This document shows positions 1 through 10,634 of a stretch of 64,000 nt of DNA, in pieces. The stretch spans positions 124,001 through 188,000 of the forward strand of contig WNNJ02000853.1 of the NCBI GenBank assembly GCA_012934845.2, read 5' to 3'. The notes beneath the pieces are model-generated. The model was not told where the DNA came from, made no database searches, and worked only from the letters and a program-made list of their open reading frames with translations. Within the stretch, counting starts at the first letter, position 1. Every line of letters begins with the position of its first letter. A program made the translations under genes and the position numbers. This stretch comes from Pomphorhynchus laevis. Its lineage: Eukaryota > Acanthocephala > Palaeacanthocephala > Echinorhynchida > Pomphorhynchidae.

Positions 1-876
1 GCGTCCAGAGAACAGGGCCGTGGTATCATCAGCGTATACCACTAGATGTTGATCACGTTTAAAATTCTTGAATAGTACAATGGAGGCAGCAAGAAATAAG
101 ATAGGAGAAAGTGAGGATCCTTGGGGCACACCTGTAATAGGGTAGAACTGACACGCAACGCATCAGGGTCGTCTTCATAGCAGAACCTCTTGGTAAACAG
201 TAATTTCTCCACCCTGTTAACAATTCTCGCAGGAGATAACAAAGGGAATGTAAATGCAGTCAAATGCAGCAGAAAAGTCAAGGAAAACAGCCACAGCTAG
301 TTGATGGCTATTATCCCTACAAAACTGATGCACTTCACCTATTGCTGAATGAACCGAGCGTCCCTTGACAAACCCGTGAAAACTCGGTGGGATCAAATTA
401 CGCCTACTTAAATGGTCGCGGATTCTACGCGCAAGCGCTTTTTCGTAGATGGAGATGAGGGAGTTTTGAATCGAAATGGGACGCAGATCTTTGGGACATG
501 AAACCGGACTATGCTTTGGTAAGAAAATTCTACGACTAATATTGATGCCGGCTACATCGGATGGTGAGGCTAAAAGCATTGTGACGGCCACTTCTCTTCT
601 TTGATCGGCTGTCAAAAGCTGACAGACTCGAGAAGATAGTGGAGCGACGGATTTAGAGGTGCCCGGAAGTGGCCCCCAGGAGTTAAGGATATCTGTAACA
701 GATAAGTCCCTGCTCCTGAAGTCACCCCAAGGCGGGATTGGTTGGGGAGATTGAGTGGCTCCATAATTATGTAGGGATAGTGACTCCTTCAAAACATTAT
801 CAAGGCCTATACTACCAATCCAACCCAAAGCTCTATCCTTCCAACAGACAAACTTCTCCTTATATTTGTAGCCGAG
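1..876 (-). mobile_element. LINE reverse-transcriptase fragment, unassigned clade
   Basis: Read on the minus strand this encodes the middle of a non-LTR reverse transcriptase. From about 860 down to 217 there is an N-terminal RT block with LRPISIQNSLISIYEK, then FHGFVKGRS, then the catalytic block FLDFSAAFD. After a frame change the region near 1-160 encodes VPQGSSLSPILF and the active-site box VYADDT. The element continues past the left edge of the window. It does not resemble families A to D closely, and I cannot assign a clade. At about 876 it abuts a different LINE fragment. It is broken by at least one frame change. Confidence 0.75.
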
Positions 877-1322
877 ATGTTAGTTGCTTTCGAGCATTAC
901 CAATAATACGCATGTGTTTGCATATCGAAACATTTATCACAAGCTTGTTAGACGCCGCCCACAACTTCACATTATCTATAGCAGTTTGCAAATTATCAAC
1001 ATCCTTACATGAATGAATGGGCCACCATATTTTTAAATCATCAGCATACTAACATGATCGAGAGCGAATGCACCCAGGCAAATCGTTAACATAAATGCTG
1101 AATAAAGGTGGACCCAAAACTAAACCTTGAGGTACTCCAAGATGACATTCTCTAAACACAGACAATAACCGATCGATAAGCACTCGAAAGCAACGATCAC
1201 AAAGAAATTATCTAATCCAATCAACAAGTATGTTTGGGAGTCCAGTATTGACAAGTTTCTGATGAAGTAGATCATGATCTACTCTATCACAAGTTTTTGA
1301 AAAGTCGAAGAATATAATAGAG
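877..1322 (-). mobile_element. Family B LINE fragment (RT palm)
   Basis: The reverse complement aligns by eye, at nucleotide level, with about 22200-22645 of the intact family B element. It covers the palm from FFDFS through GVPQGSVLGPLL to the YADDLKIW region, with several stop-making changes. Both ends are abrupt, so this is an internal piece left after truncation at both sides. It is older than the copy at 19569-23379. Confidence 0.8.
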
Positions 1323-1399
1323 CATTCGTCTATTGTTCAATTGAGCATTTGTCTATTGTGTAAAGCGATACATTATTTATCTGTCAAATGTGTAAATAT

Positions 1400-2345
1400 T
1401 TAGATTTATCTGCATTTAGACTAGTCCAGGAGATTGGCACCAGCAAGTTATAAATTTCACATCTTGCTGTAAACGATCATGGCCCTCAGCAGTTACTAAA
1501 CTTCGCCAAATCTTAACGTCTCCTACATAGAGAATGCAGGTACTAGATATTAATAAGGGAAGAGTTTATATACATTCAACAGATGTGGGCTAATTACGGA
1601 ACATTGAGGTACATTACATCTGAGAGGTTTACTGTTGGGCAGTTCAATGTCAATTTTTACTGCGATTTTTCGTCCACGCAAAAAATATTTAATCCGCCTC
1701 ACAATTTTGTCGTTACTTCTACATGATTTTAATTGTAAGAATAGTTGAATGAATGGCACGGTCAAATGTTTAAGAGGGGTCGGATAAAATAACATCTATA
1801 TCGAAGTAAGTCGAACAGAATCGGCCCAACTCGTTCTGGCAATCACAAGTTTAATAACTGTTAAACTACCAGGACTAAATCTATGATGGCAATTGCGTAC
1901 GATGTCATGACATTTTAAATAACTGCTAATGCGTATACATATTAGTTTTTCCAACACCATGCAACATGCACATAGTAGACTAATTGGGCAGTAATTGCCA
2001 GGTAATCTTCGATTACTCTACTTATACCAATGTCGGATAAAAGAAATTTTCCAATATTAAGGAATTGTTTCTGAAGTGATGGAGTAGAAGATTGCATATA
2101 ACGTATCAACAATAATAGGAGCTAGTTCGCGAAGAAGGAGAGGTTGGATGTCATTAGGCTCAGCAGTTGGTGAGAGGGATAGTTTGGCACCACTCTATAG
2201 GCATTTCACTTTTATTAAAAATGACGTTATCAATCTGTGGTGGTCTACATGAGACGGACTGTTCCATAGACATGACTGGATAAATCACACTATTAAACGA
2301 GAACTGATCAAGGAAAATATTAGGAGTGGACAGGCTAACTGTGTC
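1400..2345 (-). mobile_element. Decayed CR1-like LINE RT fragment
   Basis: On the minus strand the stretch near 1550-1795 encodes a fingers/palm segment with RRIKYFLRGRK followed by a degraded VPQ-SVISP-LLNVY block, the usual GVPQGS-L-P-LF motif. Upstream, up to about 2340, faint RT-like coding in shifting frames continues. It has many stops and frameshifts and is an old copy. Boundaries are approximate. Confidence 0.55.
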
Positions 2346-2734
2346 TCTATCTGTTGAACTCTATTTTAAGAAAATTGAAGAACGTTTTAGGGTTCGTCGC
2401 TATTACGATATAAATCATAAATATGAAACTTTTCCAGATCACTATTTTTAATGACGTGTATATATTTATTGTAGAGTTATAACTCGAAAAGGGACCTGAA
2501 CCGTTTTTATACGAGTAAAATAGATTAAGGGATGTGACCAGTATATAGTTGATAGCGCCGTTAAATACGATCGAAATGCGCTTTAAGCACATTCAGCATA
2601 GGCAGATTAGATACTTTAGAATTTCTGGTTTCATCCAAAGGGAATTCAATTGTGATGGCGATGAAGTCACTACGATCAAAAGGTAGATGGAAGTTAATAT
2701 CCGGAATTTTGGGTGAAAAAATATTTATTTTTAC
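2346..2734. other. Non-coding gap
   Basis: No gene or element is recognised here. The open frames are short and match nothing I know. The segment separates two minus-strand LINE fragments. Confidence 0.4.
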
Positions 2735-5533
2735 GTCGCAAATGCGTGTCGGTGCACGCTTACATGACTACAACAACAAAAACAAACATCTAAATCATGT
2801 GTCGAAAAGGTGGGTACGGAGGCGCGATTTGAATTTAATAAAGAAGGGAGCGCGGCGGACGTCGAGTTGGAGCTGATTCTAGGCGAGTAAAGCGGCGACG
2901 AGGAATGATCGGATACCGTAGTTGTTAGAGTAATTAGTAACGTAGAGTAAGAGGGAATTACGGTAACGCAATGATAAAGAGGTAAGACGAGTGTCGTCTA
3001 AGAAAGGGAGGTTGATGAACGATGGAGAGCCGACAGCGATGAGATGATAAGTTACGAGAAGAATGGGGAGTTGTATGTGGATGTGGATGGTAGGCCAGGA
3101 GAGTTGGGCAAGATATGTGGAGGTGTAGTCAACGCGACGGAGACGTAGGAGCACTCGAACGGTGGAATTGATGATAGGTTGTAGGGGTAGGATGATGGAT
3201 TTTGAAGAATTAACAAAAAGGCTGAAACAGTAACCGATTTTAGAAAAAAACGGATGAAAGAAGAGACATACAAGAACGGAAGTCTATAAGGGGACGGATA
3301 CGGCGTATGTCACGGAGAATTAAGTTGGACGAAGGTATAAGGGTCCTAGGAATGAACCTTGTGGGAACCCGCAGATAATAAGGATGGGATGATAAGATGA
3401 TGAATTTGAACAGACTCGAAAAGAAGTGATCGGATACATATAAGGCAAAACAATGCTACGGAGGATGAAGAAAAGCCGTAATCATAACGAAGGCGAGAAA
3501 GGAGGATGGAGTGGTCGACGATGTCGAAGGCGGATGTAAGGTAAAGGGAGATGAGATCACTATACAGAGCCTTTTCACGAGAAATGAGTAGATCGTTGTA
3601 AACTTTCATGCAGGTGATTTCTGTAGAGTGATTAGAGCGAAAAGTAGATTGGAAAGGAGGGTACAGATTTGATGAAGAGAAATTAAAGTTGATCTGAATC
3701 AAGATAAGGCGCTATAAGGGCTTGGAAAGAGTAGGGAGGAGTGAAATGTGGTGAAAGCTAGAAGGAAGTGAGGGGTCGAGCGATTGTTTCTCAAGGAGAG
3801 GACGAACGATGACGGATTTCCAGTGTGATGGAAAGATACGACTGTGGATGGACGAGTTAAAGAGGGTGGTGAGAAAAGGGGATATTGATGAGAATATGGA
3901 TTTAAGAATGGAGGTAGCAAGGGATCAATAAGTGAAATTTTGTTAGGCAATGACATGAGGACAGATGAGACTTCGGCAGGTGATACAGGGATAATACGAA
4001 AGAGTTCTGGGAGGATGATGCGAGTAGCAGTGAGATGGAATGGAGACGGGGTTGTGAGAGAGCAACGTGGATACTTTGGTCTGGAGAAATAACAAATAAT
4101 CATGGGGATTGATGTTGCAAGTCGAAGAGGAGCGAGAAAAAATTGAGTTAAAAGTATGTCAGATAGACTTGGAGTTTAATGAAGTGTTGATTTTATGCTG
4201 TTAGAAGGAGTTGCATTTAGTACGTAGTAGATGGAGATGAGACCGGGGAAGAGCAAGATAGGAATCACGGATAGACGGTGTGAGCGAGCGGATATCACGT
4301 CTGAGAGAGCGGTGATAGACTCGAAAAGCATGACGGAATCGACGCTTTGAGAGTAAGCATTGAATGTCAAGCCATAGGGCACGGTGCAAGCGACGGTGTG
4401 GTTGAGGCTTGATGTGCAAGAGAAGATCGAGAGTGGATGTGAGTTCAGAGTCGTAAAGAAAGGCAAGATCGTTAGGAGAGGAAGATATTATTGTGAAGAT
4501 ATATAGACGATTTGAGTAAGGCGGAGCGGAGAAAGGGGAGGCCAAGATTTCTCCAAGGGCGACGTAAGATGGTAGGTGTATAAAGCGCGGAATTTTTGGA
4601 AGTGAGATCAAGAGTGACGAGAAAGTGATCTGATAGACCAGTATTGGAGATGGAGAGTGAGGTGTAGACAGCAAAACGATCGGGGACAGCGATCATATCG
4701 AGTGCCTAGATAAAAATATGTGTTGTGCAGTGGATATGAGTTTGTAATTGTAGTTTGATCGAATGTTAATGAACCGGATTGAATCGGTGGCAGAGGGGCG
4801 GTCATGGCGGATGTTGAAGTCTTCTAGAACGAGTGAAGAGGTTGAAGACAAAGAACAATGAGAAAGGTCAGCGAGTTTGGTAAAAATTATGAGGTAGGAT
4901 ATGATGAACCAGGACGGTATACAATGGCTAGATCCAGAATGATCGGACTAGAAGAACGACAAACGAGCAATTTAAAAGAGCAAGCACTGAAAAAGGAGGA
5001 TTGATTTTGCGATGAGCCGCGGGGTGACGGGCGAATGCGACAATGCCGCTATGATTAGAGAATTTAGAAGGTGATGCACTGAGGGTGCGGGCGGATTCGA
5101 CTATTGAGCAACCGACAGAGAGCAGACGGCGAATGGAGAGGTCGTCAAAATCTGAGTACCAGGGTGAGGCATAAGCGATCGATGGGTGCTTGGTGAATAG
5201 TTAGAGTATACGATCTGATTTATTAAGACTAGATCTAGTGTCGAGGAAGCCAAGGCGGAAGGCGTGTGTGGTGGTAAAAGGGTCTTGCGGAGAAGACACA
5301 TAAGGGAGATAGAGCGCGATTGAATTTTAGGGCGGGTGTGGACAACTTGAATATTTCCGTTTATGTTTTGGGGTGAGAGAGGTGTTTCGCCGTTTTTTTT
5401 GCGACAGCGTTTGTCGATGCGGGCAGAAGAGATTTGAGCGATTTCAGAAGGGGTGCGATCAGGGAAAATTCGAGTGGTTGAATATGACATGAGTTTAAAA
5501 TTGCGCGTTTTCATTACGAGTGGTCGTTTCACT
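2735..5533 (-). mobile_element. Family A2 LINE, 5'-truncated, decayed
   Basis: The minus strand shows, in order, the end of ORF1 (5532-5350, with RIFPDRTPSEIAQ and VVHTRPKI matching A1 ORF1), the endonuclease region (fragments near 5250-4470, including SDHFLVTLDL), the RT region (4100-3346, with FQSTFRSNHSTEI and LTSAFDIVDHSILL), the post-RT C-terminus (3270-2880) and the family 3' end with the conserved stem-loop at 2744-2759. Reading frames change repeatedly, so it cannot encode a full protein. The 5' end is lost inside ORF1, a normal result of incomplete reverse transcription. Confidence 0.85.
2744..2759 (-). other. Family A 3' stem-loop
   Basis: On the element's sense strand this is a 5-bp GCGTG/CACGC stem followed by an ATTTGC-GACGT context. 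It is the oldest-looking of eight examples and carries one mismatch at the top of the stem. Confidence 0.6.
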
Positions 5534-5964
5534 TAATAATTAATATGGCCGTATCTTGTTTTATTTATAATAATAAAAGATAATAATATGGTTGTGTACA
5601 CATTTCTTTATTTTTTTCACAATCGAATAAATCACCAATTATTGTCTTTTTCGTATTTTCGTATTTTCACTTGTTGGACGATAGCATGAACGTTGATGTA
5701 CCTACATCATTCACCAATTTGTTATCGTTTTGCATTCTAGATATTTAGAAAATATTTACAACTCAACACTTTCAGTCATTTTAAGATAATTAACTGGCTA
5801 AGCATACGTTATTTTTTATTTATTAATTGTTAGTGTTCTTTAACATTCAGTTGTAATTCTTTCGCCTAAATATCCCATCTAGGTCTATATATACTTTACA
5901 ATGATGCTATAGTTACTGGAGTATTTGCTTAGAGACTCAACGAGAAATTCACGTTAATATATTA
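5534..5964. other. AT-rich non-coding gap
   Basis: AT-rich sequence with no recognisable gene. It lies between the truncated 5' end of an A2 element and a plus-strand LINE fragment. Confidence 0.4.
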
Positions 5965-7058
5965 CACTCCTACGGTATCATAGGCCCAGTCCATAATTGG
6001 ATCAAATCATTTCAAATAATTGTAGCTTTGCTGTAAAAATTTAAAGCACTTTCTCGAATTGGCATTTAGAATTATGCCGAGTATCTCATGGTTGTGCGCT
6101 TAGTCCACTTGTTTTAATATCGACTTCAATATGCTCCCTGTGAATTTAACTTCTTGTGTGTAATGTATGCGGACGATCTGAAGATATGGAGGGCATTAAC
6201 TTGCAATCTCGATACACATGTGATACAGGGTGGTGTTGATGTGATAGTGTCATGGATTGTTATCCATTCCAGAGGGTTGATATTCATTCCAGAAGGTTGT
6301 TATGGAACGGTGCAAAATTCAATCACCTGCACATCGATAACAAAATGTTCATAGACAGCTAGGTCAGATAATCATATGATACAGCAAGTCTCTAGCATAT
6401 CCAATCTTGGATTTATGGTTTGTCGTGATTTTAGCACTCGACTTCACGTATCGATTTCGTATAGCAGATGCATTCGGCTATTCGGAATACTAAATCATTA
6501 TTTTGATCAACATGATTTCAATAGTTTTCATATTGAATAAAGATCTATTACCACTCATAATATACACGTTTCCTGTCATTACCCTACAATTTCATAAGGA
6601 TATGCAACACTTTGAGAGAGTATTCCTTAGGGCCACTGATTTGGTAAGATCAATACGGGATCTGCCTAATGTCGAACGTATGAAAGCAATTCATATATGT
6701 TTAGTTGAAATTTTATACAAGCTGGATGATTTGATGTTCGTGTGGAGGACTCATACCACATCCGAGCATAATTATCGATGTACATTCGATTTAAGTAATA
6801 CTACAAGTCTCCTCGAACATAAATACCTTTTACAAAGATCTTTTCCGCCTATCAAAAAAGACTAATTATCTGTGATAGAATCGCATACTTTTCAACTGCA
6901 GACTACATCAGTGGCTTTAGTCTTGCATTTATCTTTGATTTTTTTACGTTTTCTCTTTATGCTCTTTATTCTGTTTTTATTTCTTATGATCCAACTTTAT
7001 ATGTGTCATTGGTTCTTAAGTTGTTGTATGTAATAATAAAAGATTTAAATTTTTTTAA
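5965..7058 (+). mobile_element. Family C/D-like LINE 3' half, decayed
   Basis: Plus-strand RT remnant. YADDLKIW is encoded near 6160-6195, and the post-RT C-terminal region near 6590-6860 contains FERVFLRATDLVRSIRDLP, typical of CR1-like ORF2 C-termini (compare family B, SERVLRRATKLAPTLASLP). The end is a tail containing TTGTTGTATGTAATAATAAA, similar to the family B tail. It is 5'-truncated before the YADD box and interrupted by stops. Confidence 0.7.
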
Positions 7059-7059
7059 A

Positions 7060-7135
7060 TTATATTAGTTGGTTTGTTACTAAATTATATTAGTGGGCTT
7101 GTAAGCGTGCCATTGGCATGCATTTGCAACTTAAA
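7060..7135 (+). mobile_element. Family A-like LINE 3' tip (variant subfamily)
   Basis: A very short remnant: only the terminal stem-loop (7105-7121) and the following ATTTGCAAC survive. Its stem is GCGTGCC/GGCATGC, distinct from A1 and A2, so it represents a third subfamily or an older copy. Confidence 0.5.
7105..7121 (+). other. Family A 3' stem-loop, variant
   Basis: GCGTGCC, loop ATT, GGCATGC: seven pairs including one G-U, followed by ATTTGC. It differs from A1 and A2 at paired positions while still folding. Confidence 0.55.
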
Positions 7136-7220
7136 AAATTTAACCTATTATTAAAAGCGATCTGCACTAAATAATCATATGGTCAAGTTAAAATGATTAA
7201 CCATACTATCATTGCGTATA

Positions 7221-7645
7221 ATTGATATCAGATTACTTAACTGAGTCTTTTGCGCTAAAAATTAAAAATAAATAAATATTTTATTCTTAGGAACCTCGCT
7301 TTCGCTTCGTTCCTGTCATACCCTATTACTCCACGTTCCTAATTACTGCAACAACTACGGTCTCCGATCCTTCCTCGTCGCCGCCTCACTCGCCTAGAAT
7401 CAACTCCCTCTCTAATCTGATATCAATCTGATAATTGATATCAGATTACTTAACTGAGTCTTTTGCATTAAAAATTAAAAATAAATAAATATTTTATTTT
7501 CAGGAACCTCGCTTTAGCTTCGTTCCTGTCATACCCTCTTACTCCACGTTCCTAATTACTCCAACAACTACGGTCTCCGATCCTTCCTCGTCGCCGCCTC
7601 ACTCGCCTGGAATCAACTCCCTCTCGACGTCCGCCGCGCCCCGTC
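7221..7645 (+). repeat. Tandem duplication (213-bp unit x2) containing A2 LINE 3' coding
   Basis: Two successive units, 7221-7433 and 7434-7645, each start with about 70 bp of AT-rich unique sequence and continue into a plus-strand family A2 C-terminal piece (nucleotides encoding SLRSCHTLLLHVPNYSNNYG in intact copies). At the junction 7413-7427 and 7434-7448 form a perfect 15-bp inverted repeat with a 6-nt spacer. The units differ by only a few substitutions. Confidence 0.8.
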
Positions 7646-7681
7646 TTTTTTTATAATACAAATTTATTTAATGTGGCAAAT

Positions 7682-7698
7682 GCGTACAAGCTGTACGC
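7682..7698 (-). other. Family A1 3' stem-loop
   Basis: Seven perfect pairs, GCGTACA with TGTACGC, three-base loop. On the sense strand it is preceded by TGTAA and followed by ATTTGCCACATTAAATAAA. The same outer context in A2 surrounds a stem of different sequence. Confidence 0.75.
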
Positions 7699-7727
7699 TT
7701 ACAAGTCCACAAACAAAAATGAGAAAG

Positions 7728-10634
7728 TCAAGCAGTTAAATTGTTAAAATGGGATCGGATTTGTCGTTTGAAGCACTGCAGGGAAGTTGATTGGCGTATA
7801 TGAATGGGCAGATGATTCCACGATAGAGGAGCAGCCACCAGGAAGGAGCGGAGTCCAAAGGAGGTAGAGTAGTTTGGGACATGTAAAAGAAGGGAATTAC
7901 AGGAACGCAAGGAACAGTAAACAGGACGAGAATTATCAAGAAAAGGAAGGTTGAGAAATGAAGGGGTATGAAAAGTTACAAGGCGGAAAGCAACGATAAG
8001 AAGACGAATTTGAACACGACAATAAATTGTAGGCAAATCGAGAGAAGCAAGATGGTAGGATGTATGATCAAAACGACGAAGACGGAGGAGAATTCGGACA
8101 GCTGCGTTGACGATGCGTTGTAGGGGAAGAAGAGTGGATTTAGGTGAGTTGGAAAATAGACTAAGACAATAATCGAGTCTAGAAAAAAGGAGAGATGATA
8201 TGAGAGTCATACAAGAAGGGAAATCGATCAATCTACGAACTTGACGGAGGTTGCGGAGTATCAAGGTAGATGAGCGTACTTTATCTCTAACGAAAGGTTT
8301 AAGTGAAAGTCGGTTGTCAAAATGGAAGCCTAGGAAAACGAGATTATCAACGATAGGAAGAATTGTAGAATTTAATGATACGGAGGGAGGTTCGAAGCCG
8401 AGGCGTCGAGGTAGGATCCACATAATTTTGGATTTATCAGGATTCAGAGAAAGGCGAAGGGAAGAAAGATGATTGGAAATTGAGACAAGACAGTCCGAAG
8501 CGGAAACACTAAGATCGTGAATACGATAAACAGGTGCATGAGCATAGATGAGAATGTCATCAGCATATTGCATAACATGGAAGTTAAATTTATGAGAAAT
8601 CGAAGACAAATCACCAAGAAGAGAGAAAAGTATAGGGCCTAATACGGAGCCTTGTGGAACACCGGACGGAATGGACGAAGGATGGGAGAGAGAAGAGTTA
8701 GAATATACGCGAAATGTACGGTTTGATAGATATGAAGAAAACCATGATACAGTGGGTAAAGAGAAGCCATAATCATGACGAAGGCGATGGAGAAGAATCG
8801 AGTGATCGACGATGTCAAAAGCAGACGATAGATCAAGAGAAACTATGACACTACATAATTTATGATCGCGCGATATGAGTAAGTCGTTATAAACTTTAAG
8901 ACATGCAATTTCGGTAGAGTAATTAGAGCGAAAAGCGGCTTGGAAGGGAGGAAATAAGTTAGAGGAATAGAGATATGTATTAACTTGCTTAAGAACGAGA
9001 CGCTCAAAGAGTTTAGAGAGGGTTGGGAGAAGTGAAATAGGACGGTACGAAGATGGTAGTGAGGAGTCGAGAGATTGCTTTTTGATGAGAGGACGAACAG
9101 TGGCGCATTTCCAGATGGAAGGAAATGTACGGCTACGGATGGACGAGTTGAACAATGTGGTTAGGAAGGGTAAGATAAAGGAGCAGATATTTTTAAGCAA
9201 GTGAGTGGGAATTGGGTCAGAAGGAGAGGTTTTATTAGGTAATGACAGCAGAACCGAAGAAACTTCATCAGACGAAACGGGAAGAAGGTGGAATAGTTCT
9301 GGGAGGGAAGTATTTAAAGATAAGAGTGGGTACAAGGGGGCTATGGGTAGTAGGGAAAGTAAATTAGATAGCTTAGTTTGTAGATAAGAAGAAAATTCAT
9401 CAGGATTTATATTACAAGGGGTAGATGATCGTGAAAGAATTGAGTTTAAGATTTTCCAATGAGATTTAGAGTTGGAAGATGACTCGAGTTGATTTCGCCA
9501 AAAGAGAGTACGTTTAGTACGTATAAGAATGAGATGTGAACGGCGTTGAGAAAAGTAGGAATCACGAAGATTTGGAGGGAGTGAGTTGGGTGAACGTTTA
9601 AGAAAGCGTTTATACATACGAAAAGAGTGACGGAGTCGACGCTTAGAAAGACTACAGTCAGAATCGAACCAGGGAGCATGGCGCAAGCGCTGGGAACGTC
9701 GAAGTCGACTAGGCAGAAGGTTATTGAGGATCGACGTAAGTTCAGAATCAAACAGAATGCAGAGATCATCGGGAGAGAGATAGTTAAGAGGAAGTGAAAA
9801 GAGTGAAGAATTGAGTAAGGCTGTGCAGAGAACAGGGATATCGAGAAGCTTCCAGGGTCGACTTGGTGTAGATAAAGGTAAAGGCGGAGAAGGAGGATGG
9901 GGACGAGTAAGAGTAAGAGTGACAAGGAAATGATCGGACAAACCAGGATCAGTAATTGACAAGGAGGTATAGTCATTGAAGCAGTTAGGAACAGCAATGA
10001 TGTCGAGAGCACCGCCGAGAATATGAGTTGGGCTTGTTGAAAGTAATTTATAGTTAAAATCAGAAAAAAGATTAGTTAAAGTGATAGAGTCAGAGTCAGA
10101 CGGGCGATCAAGACGAATGTTAAAGTCACCGAGAACAAAAGAAGGAGTATAAGACAATGAACAGTGAGACATTAGATCTGCAAGGTCGTTAAAGAAGATA
10201 CGTGATGGGGCAACTGAACCTGGACGGTATACAATCACAAGTTCCAGAGGGAAAGGCGTTGATAATCTGCATATGAGTAATTCGAACGAAGTGTAACGGA
10301 TGTTAACGTTGATTTTACGTAAAGACATTGGGTGACGAGCAATGGCAACAATACCGCCATGGTTAGACGCAGTAGATGTATGAGATGTAATTTGACGAGC
10401 TGATTCAACTAGAGAACAACCAGAGCGACATAGACGACGAATAGCAAGATCGTCGGAGTCAGAGTGCCAGGATTCGGTAATGCAGAGAATATCGATAGAT
10501 AATTGATCGAAGATATCGAGAAGCATATCAGCTTTATGAAGAATGGAGCGAGTATTGAATAGACTAAGACGAAAAGTATGCTTAGGAGCGAGATCGACTA
10601 GCGAAGAAGACAAGGGGGAGAGATGGGACGCCAT
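7728..10634 (-). CDS. A1 LINE ORF2: APE endonuclease and reverse transcriptase
   Basis: The protein is 968 residues, a normal ORF2p length. Its function is to nick chromosomal DNA and copy the element RNA at the nick (target-primed reverse transcription). Residues 1-240 are the endonuclease: N27 in LFNTRS, E54 in ITESWHS, a VYRPG segment, the GDFNIR box near residue 165 and SDHFLVTL near 235. Residues about 500-750 are RT: SYRPISLLP, SLDLSSAFDIVDH (about 610), GVPQGSVLGPILFSL (about 660) and the active site MQYADDILIY (about 690). The C-terminal region has a conserved LRLRRFDHTS block. The start ATG at 10634 lies inside ORF1, in the -1 frame relative to it. No RNase H domain or C-terminal CCHC knuckle is evident. 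The frame is uninterrupted. Confidence 0.93.
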   Translation of the reverse strand: MASHLSPLSSSLVDLAPKHTFRLSLFNTRSILHKADMLLDIFDQLSIDILCITESWHSDSDDLAIRRLCRSGCSLVESARQITSHTSTASNHGGIVAIARHPMSLRKINVNIRYTSFELLICRLSTPFPLELVIVYRPGSVAPSRIFFNDLADLMSHCSLSYTPSFVLGDFNIRLDRPSDSDSITLTNLFSDFNYKLLSTSPTHILGGALDIIAVPNCFNDYTSLSITDPGLSDHFLVTLTLTRPHPPSPPLPLSTPSRPWKLLDIPVLCTALLNSSLFSLPLNYLSPDDLCILFDSELTSILNNLLPSRLRRSQRLRHAPWFDSDCSLSKRRLRHSFRMYKRFLKRSPNSLPPNLRDSYFSQRRSHLILIRTKRTLFWRNQLESSSNSKSHWKILNSILSRSSTPCNINPDEFSSYLQTKLSNLLSLLPIAPLYPLLSLNTSLPELFHLLPVSSDEVSSVLLSLPNKTSPSDPIPTHLLKNICSFILPFLTTLFNSSIRSRTFPSIWKCATVRPLIKKQSLDSSLPSSYRPISLLPTLSKLFERLVLKQVNTYLYSSNLFPPFQAAFRSNYSTEIACLKVYNDLLISRDHKLCSVIVSLDLSSAFDIVDHSILLHRLRHDYGFSLPTVSWFSSYLSNRTFRVYSNSSLSHPSSIPSGVPQGSVLGPILFSLLGDLSSISHKFNFHVMQYADDILIYAHAPVYRIHDLSVSASDCLVSISNHLSSLRLSLNPDKSKIMWILPRRLGFEPPSVSLNSTILPIVDNLVFLGFHFDNRLSLKPFVRDKVRSSTLILRNLRQVRRLIDFPSCMTLISSLLFSRLDYCLSLFSNSPKSTLLPLQRIVNAAVRILLRLRRFDHTSYHLASLDLPTIYCRVQIRLLIVAFRLVTFHTPSFLNLPFLDNSRPVYCSLRSCNSLLLHVPNYSTSFGLRSFLVAAPLSWNHLPIHIRQSTSLQCFKRQIRSHFNNLTA

